Notes: a model not told the origin generated them from the letters alone. Counted from the first letter of the stretch, positions 26,123 to 34,752 are shown. The stretch: 64,000 nt of DNA from Paenibacillus_F sp047238265 (GCF_047238265.1 NZ_JBDFMM010000001.1:558001-622000), one strand, 5' to 3'. Program-made: numbers and translations.

Positions 26123-27424
26123 ATGAATAATACCGACAAAAAAGAACTCCGCCGCCATATCGAACGGCTCCGCTCGGAATTAACGCCTGAAGAGAGAGCG
26201 AGCCGGGAGCGCCGGATCAACGAAAGATTGACCGCCTGGCTGAAAGGCGTAATCGCCGGCCGGCACCTTTCACCCGGTGCATTCGCCGGCGCGGCGCCTG
26301 CGCGGGTTAAACAGCCGGAAGACAGGTCCCGCTTGGAAGAAGCATGCCCGGGAGACGGGGATTCCGGCATACGATTGCCTGCGAACCGGGAATTAACGGA
26401 AAGCTTCGGTACATCCGGGGCTCCGGATACCCCGTTTGTTCTGGCATACGTCCCCTTTCGCACGGAATGCGGAATTCATGAAACCGTCGAAGCCTGCTGG
26501 GAAGCGGGCATCCGCGTTTACGCGCCTCGTTCGCTGCATGCGACGAGAGAGCTGCTTTTTCACGAAATAAGGCAATGGGAAGATCTGCAGGAAGGGATGC
26601 ACGGCATCATGGAGCCGGACCCTCTCAGCCCGGCTTTGGAGAATCCCCTTGCCGCTTCAGCCGTTCTCGTGCCGGGGCTTGCTTTTGATACCGCTTGCGG
26701 GAGGCTGGGCTATGGGGGCGGCTACTATGACCGCTTTCTCCAAAAGCTGCTGAAAGCCGCCCGGGAGGAAGGGAGGGCAGCGCCTTTTTTTGCGGCCGCG
26801 GCCTTTGACGTGCAGCTTGTGGAGCACCTTCCCATAGAACCGCACGATATCCGTCTGGACGTGCTGATTACGGAGAGCGCCGCATATACCCGGGATCCGG
26901 CAGCGGACCGGAAGAGGGGAGAGGATCGGATGGAGCATCCGGACAAACTGACTCATTTTAATGAACAAGGCCGGGCCAGAATGGTCGATATCAGCGAAAA
27001 GAAAGAGACCAGGCGGACGGCCGTTGCCCGCACCAGCGTCACGATGCTGCCGGATACGCTGCTGCGTATCCGGGAGGGCCGTCTTGCCAAAGGCGATGTG
27101 CTCGCCGTAGCTCAGGTAGCCGGCATCATGGCGGCGAAGAAGACCGCCGACTGGATTCCGATGTGTCATCCGCTTGCGCTGTCCGGAGTGGACATCCGCT
27201 TTAATTACGAAAGCGGGACGGAGCTCGGCATCGAAGCCGAAGTGCGCACAACCGGGCCTACGGGCGTGGAGATGGAGGCGCTGACGGCCGTATCCGCCGC
27301 GGCCCTGACCGTGTATGATATGTGCAAAGCCCTCCAGAAGGACATGGTGATCGGGCCTACGATGCTCGTAACCAAAACCGGCGGTAAAAATGGAGATTTT
27401 CACAGATTTGATACCCATTCTTAA
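26123..27424 (+). CDS. Fusion of 5-formyltetrahydrofolate cyclo-ligase and MoaC (cyclic pyranopterin monophosphate synthase)
   Basis: One uninterrupted 433-residue frame covers two enzymes. Residues 1-255 are a 5-FCL (MTHFS) fold with GLAFDTACGRLGYGGGYYDRFL; an unusual ~50-residue Pro/Gly-rich insertion occupies about residues 45-100. Residues ~275-433 are MoaC: DKLTHFNEQGRARMVDISEK, KKTADWIPMCHPLALSGVDI, TGPTGVEMEALTAV and KTGGKNGDF. The joint has no stop codon. An internal ATG at 26930 with GGGGAGAGG upstream could also yield free MoaC. 5-FCL recycles 5-formyl-THF; MoaC makes the first pterin intermediate of molybdenum cofactor. The first ATG has only a weak ribosome site. Confidence 0.85.
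   Translation: MNNTDKKELRRHIERLRSELTPEERASRERRINERLTAWLKGVIAGRHLSPGAFAGAAPARVKQPEDRSRLEEACPGDGDSGIRLPANRELTESFGTSGAPDTPFVLAYVPFRTECGIHETVEACWEAGIRVYAPRSLHATRELLFHEIRQWEDLQEGMHGIMEPDPLSPALENPLAASAVLVPGLAFDTACGRLGYGGGYYDRFLQKLLKAAREEGRAAPFFAAAAFDVQLVEHLPIEPHDIRLDVLITESAAYTRDPAADRKRGEDRMEHPDKLTHFNEQGRARMVDISEKKETRRTAVARTSVTMLPDTLLRIREGRLAKGDVLAVAQVAGIMAAKKTADWIPMCHPLALSGVDIRFNYESGTELGIEAEVRTTGPTGVEMEALTAVSAAALTVYDMCKALQKDMVIGPTMLVTKTGGKNGDFHRFDTHS
26930..27424 (+). CDS. moaC: Possible internal start giving free MoaC
   Basis: This ATG lies in the same frame as the fusion and follows AGAGGGGAGAGG at good spacing. The product would be MEHPDKLTHF onward, 164 residues, matching the ordinary MoaC length and start. 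It may be the only MoaC start used, with the upstream cyclo-ligase simply reading through, or both forms may be made. Sequence alone cannot decide. Confidence 0.5.
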   Translation: MEHPDKLTHFNEQGRARMVDISEKKETRRTAVARTSVTMLPDTLLRIREGRLAKGDVLAVAQVAGIMAAKKTADWIPMCHPLALSGVDIRFNYESGTELGIEAEVRTTGPTGVEMEALTAVSAAALTVYDMCKALQKDMVIGPTMLVTKTGGKNGDFHRFDTHS

Positions 27425-27460
27425 TCAAATTTTGTTACAGTAGAGGAAGAGGTGAGAGGA

Positions 27461-27961
27461 ATGCGCTGGAAAGTTGCGATTCTAACTGCCAGTGACCGCG
27501 GATCCAGAGGAGAACGGGAAGATACGAGCGCCCAAGTCATCCGCGAGCTGGTAGAGGAAGAGATTCAAGGAGATATCATTGAATACCGCGTCGTACCGGA
27601 TGAAATGGACGAAATTATGGCGGCTCTTATAGAAATGACCGACTACTTTCAGGCGGATCTCATCTTGACGACAGGCGGAACGGGCCTTGCCGCCCGGGAC
27701 GTTACCCCGGAAGCGACCTTGAGCGTCATCGACCGTTCGGCGCCCGGCTTTGCCGAAGCCATGCGGATGAAATCGATCGAGAAGTCTCCCCGGGCCATGC
27801 TTTCCCGGGCTGTGACCGGAATCCGGGGCTCTACGCTGATCATCAACCTGCCGGGAAGCCCTAAGGGTGTCCATGAAAGTCTCATGGCCATTATTGACGT
27901 GCTTCCTCATGCCTTGTCCATCTTGACGGGCCGGGAGCAGGAGCATGCGGATGAAAGCTGA
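27461..27961 (+). CDS. MogA/MoaB-type molybdopterin biosynthesis protein
   Basis: The 166-residue protein has the MoCF-biosynthesis fold: VAILTASDRGSRGEREDTSA at the N-terminus, ILTTGGTGLAARDVTPEATL in the middle and NLPGSPKGVHESLMAI near the end. MogA adenylates molybdopterin before metal insertion; MoaB is its close relative and the two cannot be separated safely here. The ATG is chosen with GAGGTG six bases upstream. Its last codons overlap the next gene. Confidence 0.88.
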   Translation: MRWKVAILTASDRGSRGEREDTSAQVIRELVEEEIQGDIIEYRVVPDEMDEIMAALIEMTDYFQADLILTTGGTGLAARDVTPEATLSVIDRSAPGFAEAMRMKSIEKSPRAMLSRAVTGIRGSTLIINLPGSPKGVHESLMAIIDVLPHALSILTGREQEHADES

Positions 27962-29135
27962 CTCCATGCTTCGTGAGGTAAAAGTAGAGGATGCGATCGG
28001 TCTGGTCCTCGCTCACGACTTGACCCGGATTATCCCGGGAGAGTTCAAGGGCCGCTTGTTCCGCAAAGGCCACCAGATTGCGGAAGAGGATATTCCCGAT
28101 TTGCTGAGCATCGGCAAGGAGCACATTTACGTGCTGGAGCTTGCCGAAGGCTACCTTCACGAGGATGAGGCGGCTCTCCGTCTGGCGAATGCCGTGCAGG
28201 GAGCGAATACGGACAAGACGGAACCGCATGAAGGCAAGGTCACCCTGAAATCGGCGATTCACGGCCTGGCCAAGATCGACAAAGCGTTCGTCGATCAGGT
28301 CAACGGCATGGGCCGTATCGTGATGTCGACCATCCGCACGAATACGGTCGTACAACCCGGGCAAGCCCTGGCAGGCACCCGGGTCATTCCGCTCGTCATC
28401 GAGGAAGAGCCCGTCGCCCGCGTGGAGCGGCTGGCTGCGCTGCGAAGCAGCGGCGGCGCCTTGAATGCGGCCGCCGGGAGCCCGGAGCCGCAGAGCGGCG
28501 GATCGGCCGTTGATGCGGCGGAGACGCAGCTGCCGGCGGAGGCCGGCTCGCCCGCTCCGGCGCCGGTTCCGCCGGACAAGAGCGCGGCTGATGCCGCTGC
28601 GGTCCGGCGTGAAGAGGCTCCGGCGACCGCGGCGGGGCTTGTCGCCGTGAAGCCGTTCCGCAGCCTGCGGGTGGGGCTGATCACCACCGGCAGCGAGGTG
28701 TTCAAGGGCCGAATCCAAGATAAATTCGGCCCTGCCGTGCGAGCCAAAGTCGAAGCGCTTGGCTCGCGGGTGATCGACCAGCGGTTCACGCCGGACGACA
28801 TGGATGCGATCGTGAGCGAGATCCGGCATTTCCTCGGACTCGGCGCGGATCTCATCCTGGTCACCGGCGGCATGTCGGTCGATCCCGACGACCGTACGCC
28901 CGGGGCGATATCCCGGGCGGGTGCTCGCATCGTCAGCTACGGGACGCCGATGCTGCCCGGCTCGATGCTGATGATGGCTTATATCGGCAGCGTCCCCGTA
29001 ATGGGGTTGCCGGGCTGCGTGATGCACGACCCGTACACGTCCTTCGACGTGCTTCTTCCCCGGATATGCGCCGGGGAAGAGATTTTCCGCGAAGACATTA
29101 CGGAGATGGGCTACGGCGGCCTGCTGGGCTGCTGA
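27951..29135 (+). CDS. MoeA-like molybdopterin-binding protein
   Basis: The 394-residue protein carries a MoCF-type domain in its C-terminal half (GLITTGSEVFKGRIQDKFGP; DLILVTGGMSVDPDDRTPGAI; GLPGCVMHDPYTSFDVLLPR). The N-terminal half is diverged from canonical MoeA. A long Ala/Pro/Gly-rich segment (about residues 155-225) links the halves. It probably handles adenylated molybdopterin or inserts molybdate, but the unusual N-half leaves its exact role open. Start is the ATG seven bases after CAGGAG, overlapping the preceding stop by 11 bases. Confidence 0.8.
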   Translation: MKADSMLREVKVEDAIGLVLAHDLTRIIPGEFKGRLFRKGHQIAEEDIPDLLSIGKEHIYVLELAEGYLHEDEAALRLANAVQGANTDKTEPHEGKVTLKSAIHGLAKIDKAFVDQVNGMGRIVMSTIRTNTVVQPGQALAGTRVIPLVIEEEPVARVERLAALRSSGGALNAAAGSPEPQSGGSAVDAAETQLPAEAGSPAPAPVPPDKSAADAAAVRREEAPATAAGLVAVKPFRSLRVGLITTGSEVFKGRIQDKFGPAVRAKVEALGSRVIDQRFTPDDMDAIVSEIRHFLGLGADLILVTGGMSVDPDDRTPGAISRAGARIVSYGTPMLPGSMLMMAYIGSVPVMGLPGCVMHDPYTSFDVLLPRICAGEEIFREDITEMGYGGLLGC

Positions 29136-29165
29136 TTACACATTTTGAAGGAGGAAACATTCCGG

Positions 29166-29468
29166 ATGTTTCAAAATATAGGTTTTACCGAAATATTGCT
29201 GGTTGCCGTCGTGTGCCTGCTGTTGTTCGGACCGAACAAGCTTCCCGAGCTCGGAAGAGCTTTCGGCCGCACCTTAAGCGAGTTCAAGAAGGGCGCGCGC
29301 GATATGATGTCCGAGCATGACCAGGCGGACAAGAAAGCGGCCGAGGTCAAATCCGTCGCCGCAGCGCCCGAAGAAGTGCCGGCTCCGGCCTCTTTAACGC
29401 AAGCCGCTCCCGCCCCGTCGGGCAGTGAACGGGCGGTTTCGGACAATCCCCGCCGCCTTCCGGACTAA
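29166..29468 (+). CDS. tatA: Twin-arginine translocase subunit TatA
   Basis: The 100-residue protein has a short N-terminal membrane helix (FTEILLVAVVCLLLFGP), the FGPNKLPELGRAFG hinge with the conserved Phe-Gly, an amphipathic helix and a long Ala/Pro-rich tail. It forms the Tat pore for folded proteins. AAGGAGG lies upstream. Its place right after molybdenum-cofactor genes fits, since molybdoenzymes are classic Tat cargo. Confidence 0.93.
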   Translation: MFQNIGFTEILLVAVVCLLLFGPNKLPELGRAFGRTLSEFKKGARDMMSEHDQADKKAAEVKSVAAAPEEVPAPASLTQAAPAPSGSERAVSDNPRRLPD

Positions 29469-29511
29469 GGTTCCGGTTCAGTGAAGCTATACGTAGATAG
29501 GTTGGTGCTGC

Positions 29512-30267
29512 ATGGATAAAGAACAACCTTTGGTCGAGCATCTGGCGGAGCTGCGCAAGCGGATCTTCTGGGTGCTGGGAGTCCTGATCATCGGCCTCGT
29601 CATCGGCCTTATTTTCGCCAAGAACGTCATCCTCTTTCTGAAATCCGTGCCTCCCGCCGATAAGATCGCGTGGCATGTATTTTCTCCGTGGGATGCCCTT
29701 CGTTTATACATGAACTTCGGTTTTGTCGTGGCTCTGCTTATTACACTGCCGGTGATCCTATACCACATCTGGGCGTTTGTAAGTCCGGGGCTCCGGGAGA
29801 GCGAGCAGAAAGCGTCGATTCTCTACATTCCGGGAGCGGTTGTCCTGTTCCTGGCGGGTCTGGCTTTCGGCTATTTTGTCGTGTTTCCGATGGCTTTTTA
29901 CTTTACGACGGCGATCAGCCGCTCCATGGGAATTACCGAGCTCTACGGGGCGGCCCAATATTTTTCGTTCATGTTTAACATTATTTTGCCGCTTTCGGTT
30001 CTTTTCGAACTGCCGATCGTGGTCATGTTTCTGACTAAACTGCGCATTCTGAACCCCAAACGGCTGGCCAAAATGCGCCGGTACGCTTACATGGTTCTGG
30101 TCATTCTCTCGACCGTCATCACGCCGCCGGATGCGATCTCCGCTATTCTTGTAGCGCTGCCGATGATCGTGCTGTATGAGTTCAGCGTGCTGCTTTCGGG
30201 CTTTATTTATCGCAAACAGCTTGTCCAGGATGCGGCCTGGGAAGCGGAATACGGGGAACAAAAGTAA
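29512..30267 (+). CDS. tatC: Twin-arginine translocase subunit TatC
   Basis: The 251-residue six-helix membrane protein recognises twin-arginine signal peptides. The N-terminal LVEHLAELRKRIFW and the FSPWDALRLYMNFG loop are diagnostic, as is the late RRYAYMVLVILSTVITPPDAIS. It lies 43 bases after tatA and ends at a terminator, completing a minimal TatA-TatC translocase. Confidence 0.95.
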   Translation: MDKEQPLVEHLAELRKRIFWVLGVLIIGLVIGLIFAKNVILFLKSVPPADKIAWHVFSPWDALRLYMNFGFVVALLITLPVILYHIWAFVSPGLRESEQKASILYIPGAVVLFLAGLAFGYFVVFPMAFYFTTAISRSMGITELYGAAQYFSFMFNIILPLSVLFELPIVVMFLTKLRILNPKRLAKMRRYAYMVLVILSTVITPPDAISAILVALPMIVLYEFSVLLSGFIYRKQLVQDAAWEAEYGEQK

Positions 30268-30268
30268 C

Positions 30269-30298
30269 GGGCTGTCGGAAGACAGTCCCTTTTTTTTG
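30269..30298 (+). terminator. tatC terminator
   Basis: GGGCTGTC and GACAGTCCC pair around GGAA, followed by eight T residues. Confidence 0.85.
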
Positions 30299-30560
30299 GA
30301 TCGGGAAGTGATGGCCGGTTGAGGCGGCTTTCTTGAAAGGCCGTCTATCTGCTGCCGGATTATGCGTACGCTTCGTCTTAAAAGAGTCTGCACCGCATAG
30401 GATACGAAGTTGTAACCGTTTTTTCGCCCTGGTCCGGCAAATCGCGTTTACAAGATGAATGAAAATCCGGCGGCCGGGGAACAATGGGTGAGGCGTTTAC
30501 TTGGCAATGGCTTCCATTCTGCTTTTTGCGGCAAAAACAATAAAATTTAACAAAACCCAC
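30299..30560. other. Intergenic stretch before the groES promoter
   Basis: No gene, repeat or RNA element is recognised between the tatC terminator and the groES promoter. Confidence 0.5.
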
Positions 30561-30589
30561 TTGCAAAACGATGGCAAAATCATTATCAT
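30561..30589 (+). promoter_or_regulatory. groES-groEL promoter
   Basis: TTGCAA (30561-30566) and TATCAT (30584-30589) are spaced by 17 bases, placing the start of transcription just ahead of the CIRCE palindrome. Confidence 0.7.
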
Positions 30590-30600
30590 TAAAAGTGTTG

Positions 30601-30627
30601 TTAGCACTTAAGATGTTTGAGTGCTAA
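30601..30627. promoter_or_regulatory. CIRCE operator (HrcA binding site)
   Basis: TTAGCACTT, nine bases, then GAGTGCTAA. It matches the consensus TTAGCACTC-N9-GAGTGCTAA except one base in the left arm. HrcA binding here would repress groES-groEL until heat or folding stress. Confidence 0.95.
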
Positions 30628-30678
30628 AAATCTAAAAATCCATTGACTACAAACTAAACTGAAGGAGGCTATTTATCC

Positions 30679-30960
30679 ATGATCAAACCGTTGGGTGATC
30701 GCGTTATCATTGAAGCCATTGCGAAAGAGGAGACGACTGCTAGTGGCATCGTGCTTCCGGACACAGCTAAAGAAAAGCCGCAGGAAGGCAAAGTTGTAGC
30801 AGTTGGAAGCGGCACGCTGAAAGACGGCGAGCGCGTTGAGCTGGAAGTTAAAGAAGGCGACCGCGTTATTTTCTCCAAATACGCAGGGACTGAAGTGAAA
30901 TACGAGGGCCGCGAGCTGTTGATTATGCGTGAGAGCGATATCCTCGCTATCTTAGCCTAA
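30679..30960 (+). CDS. groES: Co-chaperonin GroES
   Basis: The 93-residue cap of the GroEL chamber. IKPLGDRVIIE at the N-terminus, the mobile loop (EETTASGIVLPDTAKEKP) and the roof-loop VGSG region are all present. AAGGAGG lies upstream. It is the first gene of the heat-shock pair under CIRCE control and precedes groEL by about 150 bases. Confidence 0.97.
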   Translation: MIKPLGDRVIIEAIAKEETTASGIVLPDTAKEKPQEGKVVAVGSGTLKDGERVELEVKEGDRVIFSKYAGTEVKYEGRELLIMRESDILAILA

Positions 30961-31112
30961 TTTAGCGGATTCACATACTTAAGCCACTCATTTGAATACT
31001 TACCGCCTGACGCTGCGGCCGAAGGCCGGTTATCGGAACGATATAGATGCAACCGTGAGCACGCAGATTTGAAGATGCAAGCAGAATGAACATTTCAGGG
31101 AGGGTTTTAACG

Positions 31113-32741
31113 ATGGCAAAAGACATTATGTTTAGTGAAGACGCGCGCCGCGCAATGCTTCGTGGTGTGGACGCACTGGCGAACGCAGTTAAAGTAACAC
31201 TCGGTCCTAAAGGCCGCAACGTAGTACTTGAGAAAAAATTCGGAAGCCCGCTCATTACCAATGACGGCGTGACGATCGCGAAAGAAATCGAACTCGAAGA
31301 CGCTTTCGAGAACATGGGCGCACAGCTTGTAAAAGAAGTCGCGACCAAAACAAACGACGTTGCCGGTGACGGTACGACTACGGCTACGGTTCTGGCTCAA
31401 GCGATGATTCGCGAAGGTCTGAAAAACGTAACCGCGGGCGCTAACCCGATGGTTATCCGCAAAGGCATCGACAAAGCCGTTCGTGCGGCTGTCGAAGAGC
31501 TTGCAAGCATTGCGAAGCCTATCGAAGGCAAGCAAAGCATCGCTCAAGTAGCGGCTATCTCCGCTGCTGACGACGAAGTCGGCGAACTGATCGCCGAAGC
31601 GATGGAGAAAGTCGGCAAAGACGGCGTTATCACCGTTGAGGAATCCAAAGGATTCGCGACTGAGCTTGAAGTGGTTGAAGGCATGCAGTTCGACCGCGGA
31701 TACATCTCCCCGTACATGATCACCGACACGGACAAAATGGAAGCCGTTCTGGAGAACCCTTACGTTCTGATCACTGACAAGAAGATCACGAACATCCAGG
31801 AAATCCTTCCGGTTCTTGAAAAAGTCGTTCAACAAGGCAAACAGCTCCTGATCATCGCTGAAGACGTAGAAGGCGAAGCACTGGCTACGCTGGTCGTTAA
31901 CCGTCTGCGCGGTACGTTCACTTGCGTGGCTGTCAAAGCTCCTGGCTTCGGCGACCGCCGCAAAGCTATGCTGCAGGACATCGCTGCCCTGACAGGCGGC
32001 CAAGTAATCACCGAGGAACTCGGCCTTGAGCTGAAATCCGCTACGGTACAACAGCTGGGTACGGCTCGTCAAATCCGTGTAACGAAAGAAAACACGATCG
32101 TTGTCGATGGCGCCGGCGCTAAAGAAGACATCGATGCGCGTGTTTCCCAAATCAAAGCGCAGCTCGAAGAAACCACTTCCGAGTTCGATAAAGAAAAACT
32201 GCAAGAGCGTCTGGCTAAACTTGCAGGCGGCGTAGCCGTTATCAAAGTCGGCGCCGCTACCGAAACCGAGCTGAAAGAGCGCAAACTGCGTATCGAAGAC
32301 GCACTGAACGCTACTCGTGCCGCGGTTGAAGAAGGTATCGTGGCAGGCGGCGGTACAGCTCTCGTGAGCGTGTACAACGCTGTTGCCGCTGTAGGTTCCG
32401 ACGGCGACGAGAAAACAGGCGTAAACATCGTTCTGCGCGCTCTGGAAGAGCCGGTTCGCACGATTGCCGCGAACGCCGGTCAAGAGGGCTCCGTAATCGT
32501 TGAGCGTCTGAAGAAAGAAACAACCGGTATCGGCTACAACGCCGCTACTGGCGAGTGGGTGAACATGATCGAAGCCGGTATCGTTGACCCGGCGAAAGTA
32601 ACGCGTTCCGCTCTGCAAAACGCGGCATCCGTTGCGGCTATGTTCCTGACAACCGAAGCGGTTATCGCCGACAAGCCTGAGAAAGACAAACCTGCTATGC
32701 CTGACATGGGCGGCATGGGCGGTATGGGCGGCATGATGTAA
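31113..32741 (+). CDS. groEL: Chaperonin GroEL
   Basis: The 542-residue chaperonin folds proteins inside a double ring with GroES. The N-terminal MAKDIMFSEDARRAML, the ATP-site GDGTTTATVLAQAM, and the C-terminal GGMGGMGGMM tail are intact. The ATG following CAGGGAGGG is used rather than an in-frame ATG 27 bases upstream. A strong terminator follows. Confidence 0.97.
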   Translation: MAKDIMFSEDARRAMLRGVDALANAVKVTLGPKGRNVVLEKKFGSPLITNDGVTIAKEIELEDAFENMGAQLVKEVATKTNDVAGDGTTTATVLAQAMIREGLKNVTAGANPMVIRKGIDKAVRAAVEELASIAKPIEGKQSIAQVAAISAADDEVGELIAEAMEKVGKDGVITVEESKGFATELEVVEGMQFDRGYISPYMITDTDKMEAVLENPYVLITDKKITNIQEILPVLEKVVQQGKQLLIIAEDVEGEALATLVVNRLRGTFTCVAVKAPGFGDRRKAMLQDIAALTGGQVITEELGLELKSATVQQLGTARQIRVTKENTIVVDGAGAKEDIDARVSQIKAQLEETTSEFDKEKLQERLAKLAGGVAVIKVGAATETELKERKLRIEDALNATRAAVEEGIVAGGGTALVSVYNAVAAVGSDGDEKTGVNIVLRALEEPVRTIAANAGQEGSVIVERLKKETTGIGYNAATGEWVNMIEAGIVDPAKVTRSALQNAASVAAMFLTTEAVIADKPEKDKPAMPDMGGMGGMGGMM

Positions 32742-32773
32742 GAAGGGTCTTAAAAACCCTGTAATACCAGTAA

Positions 32774-32804
32774 AAACAGGCTCCTACAAGGGGCCTGTTT
32801 TTTT
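32774..32804 (+). terminator. groEL terminator
   Basis: AAACAGGCTCC and GGGGCCTGTTT pair around a short loop, followed by seven T residues. Confidence 0.87.
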
Positions 32805-33110
32805 ATCAATCACAATAAAATCACTCTTCTTGCAAAGGGGGCTATTTAGAGTTTGATTTTTAAAGTTTTAATTTGAACACCTTGTGTTTGAAAAAGGAAG
32901 TCGTGTATAGTGGTCTCAAGATATAAAACTACTGGAAAATAGTTCCTGATAACATCCATAATAAAAAATATAGAAAACTCGAAGACATCGAAATTTTCGC
33001 CGAAACGGAATTATGATTTGGTGATAAAATCTTAGCTTTTTATTATTGAAGGCGCTAGCATCTGTGGAGCGTCAGTTTTCCGGTGTGGATGATCTTGTCC
33101 TTAAGAGGTG
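32805..33110. other. AT-rich gap before the SUFU-domain gene
   Basis: This AT-rich stretch should carry the promoter of the next two genes. I see no further gene or known RNA. Base composition changes sharply here from the groEL region. Confidence 0.5.
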
Positions 33111-33725
33111 ATGGATGTGCAGAACAAGAGAGAGTCAAGCAAAGAAAAAATGCTGAACTTCGACATCAGAAGAACAATCATTCTTAATTTATATATTAAT
33201 GAATGGTCTATGCCAGAATATAGAGTCATCATGACAAAACCGGAGATTGGCGTATATATTGAGATCTATTATTTCCCGTCAATGAATGATAAAACTCCTG
33301 CTAGATTCGCAACAGTCGGCCTATCTAATTCCATTCGAAACACCGGAAAACCTACTGAGACTGAATGGATGCTAGCTTTGGAGCCCGATTTGGGACAAGA
33401 AAGTATGGATCGTATAATCTCCTATTTCTGCGACCTGATTGCCCATAATATTGAACATATGAAATCTTCGGAAGCACCACGAGTAATGACGGAAAGCGCA
33501 CTCGCACCAGAGAACTGGACTACAAAAGCCCTTTTGATTGATGAACTAAGAGGAGAGAGTGAGGATTTGGAAGAAATAAAAATAGGTGAAGAAACAATTA
33601 GTGTCTTGTGGGTTGTACCGATTACTCATAAAGAAGCCCATATAATTTTACAAGAAGGTATAGATGCTTTTGATATGTACATAGAAAAGTCTCCGTATTC
33701 AATAATAGATCCCACTCGTCCTTAG
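33111..33725 (+). CDS. Suppressor-of-fused domain protein
   Basis: The 204-residue soluble protein resembles the bacterial suppressor-of-fused (SUFU) domain, most clearly in its C-terminal half: ISVLWVVPITHKEAHIILQEG followed by a short helix and a Pro/Arg end. SUFU-like proteins often act as immunity proteins in bacterial polymorphic-toxin systems, but no toxin is visible next to this one. The start is uncertain: ATG at 33111, a GTG just before, or GTG at 33117, which has better spacing to AAGAGG. It is AT-richer than the groEL region. Confidence 0.65.
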   Translation: MDVQNKRESSKEKMLNFDIRRTIILNLYINEWSMPEYRVIMTKPEIGVYIEIYYFPSMNDKTPARFATVGLSNSIRNTGKPTETEWMLALEPDLGQESMDRIISYFCDLIAHNIEHMKSSEAPRVMTESALAPENWTTKALLIDELRGESEDLEEIKIGEETISVLWVVPITHKEAHIILQEGIDAFDMYIEKSPYSIIDPTRP

Positions 33726-33806
33726 TAGTAGGCAGTTCCATATATTTCGGTCTCCAGCGCCAGTGAACGGCGATACGGAGCGGAGGAAAATAAGCTGAAG
33801 GGGCTG

Positions 33807-34712
33807 GTGCACCCAATGACCAACATTACGGAAATCAATAGCCTGGAAAATTGGCAAAATGCTTCACGTGAACGCCGCGAAGATATTTGCAATTCGATAA
33901 TCAATAAATTACCGGGAAGATCCAAACTCGCTAAACCCTATATAATAAAAAATACTCAAAATGGTAAAGAAATAGAAATCCCCTGTTTTTATGATGAGCT
34001 TTACGAAACACATTTAAATTTAATATTAGGAGGAGCCTTTATTTATGGTGCATCCTCTCAACATATTGAGAGCATCAAAGATATATGCACACCTGACGAT
34101 TGGTCCATGATTTCTCAACTTATCCATCAATCTGAGGATAATGAAAATACTCGTATAAACCCATTCCTTATGAGCCGTTTCCCTGTTTACGAGTGGGTAT
34201 TAGAGGAGAATATTAATCTGTCAAATGATGAAGAACGGCCTGACTTTTATAGCGATGATGGTCCATTCCCCGGCTATGTTAACTTACAAGAAGCAAAGTC
34301 TTTTTTGGAAAAAACCGGCTATAGAATGCCATGGGACTTCGAGTGGGAGTATGTCTCCAAGGAGTTCAACAATAATTTATTCATTTGTGGAGAAGAAGTT
34401 CCATCACGAGATTTATCCGAAGACATCTGCCTGACACAATTTGGCGATAGCAGGCTCAATCATGCAGCTTCCAATATGTTTGGCATAGCAGGTCTCGCCA
34501 TTGCGGCATTCACCCGCATTGGAGGAGCGAGCGATGAAATAATAGTTCGTGGAGGCGCTGCCGGATTTTACCCGTTTCAACACCCTTCGCAATGGGCCAT
34601 GCTATTGACCGAGACTGCAAGTACCTGTAAAAAATATGCCTGGTCAGTTAGCCGGTCTGCGATTATGTCTCGATATACCCCAAATATAATGCTCCAAATC
34701 CTTATGAATTAA
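33807..34712 (+). CDS. Formylglycine-generating-enzyme-like (SUMF1 fold) protein
   Basis: The 301-residue protein has hallmarks of the FGE-sulfatase/SUMF1 fold in its C-terminal half: NLQEAKSFLEKTGYRMPWDFEWEYV, then NMFGIAGLAI and IIVRGGAAGFYPF, parallel to the family RLPTEAEWEYA, N.GL.DM.GNV and RGGSW. The active-site cysteine pair of true formylglycine-generating enzymes is not evident, so catalysis is doubtful. The GTG start or an ATG nine bases later are both possible. An open stretch in the same frame extends upstream to about 33727 without a start codon. It forms a pair with the SUFU gene. Confidence 0.6.
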   Translation: MHPMTNITEINSLENWQNASRERREDICNSIINKLPGRSKLAKPYIIKNTQNGKEIEIPCFYDELYETHLNLILGGAFIYGASSQHIESIKDICTPDDWSMISQLIHQSEDNENTRINPFLMSRFPVYEWVLEENINLSNDEERPDFYSDDGPFPGYVNLQEAKSFLEKTGYRMPWDFEWEYVSKEFNNNLFICGEEVPSRDLSEDICLTQFGDSRLNHAASNMFGIAGLAIAAFTRIGGASDEIIVRGGAAGFYPFQHPSQWAMLLTETASTCKKYAWSVSRSAIMSRYTPNIMLQILMN

Positions 34713-34752
34713 GGTTCCCGTGAGGGGAAGACCGTTTGAAGGGATCTGTTAA

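Noticed and set aside
31107..32618. 503-codon minus-strand frame inside groEL
   Set aside because: It is the antisense of a highly biased GroEL codon pattern, with no motif and no ribosome site.
33111..34712. Complete polymorphic toxin-immunity locus
   Set aside because: No toxin gene, secretion module or RHS repeats are present next to the SUFU gene.
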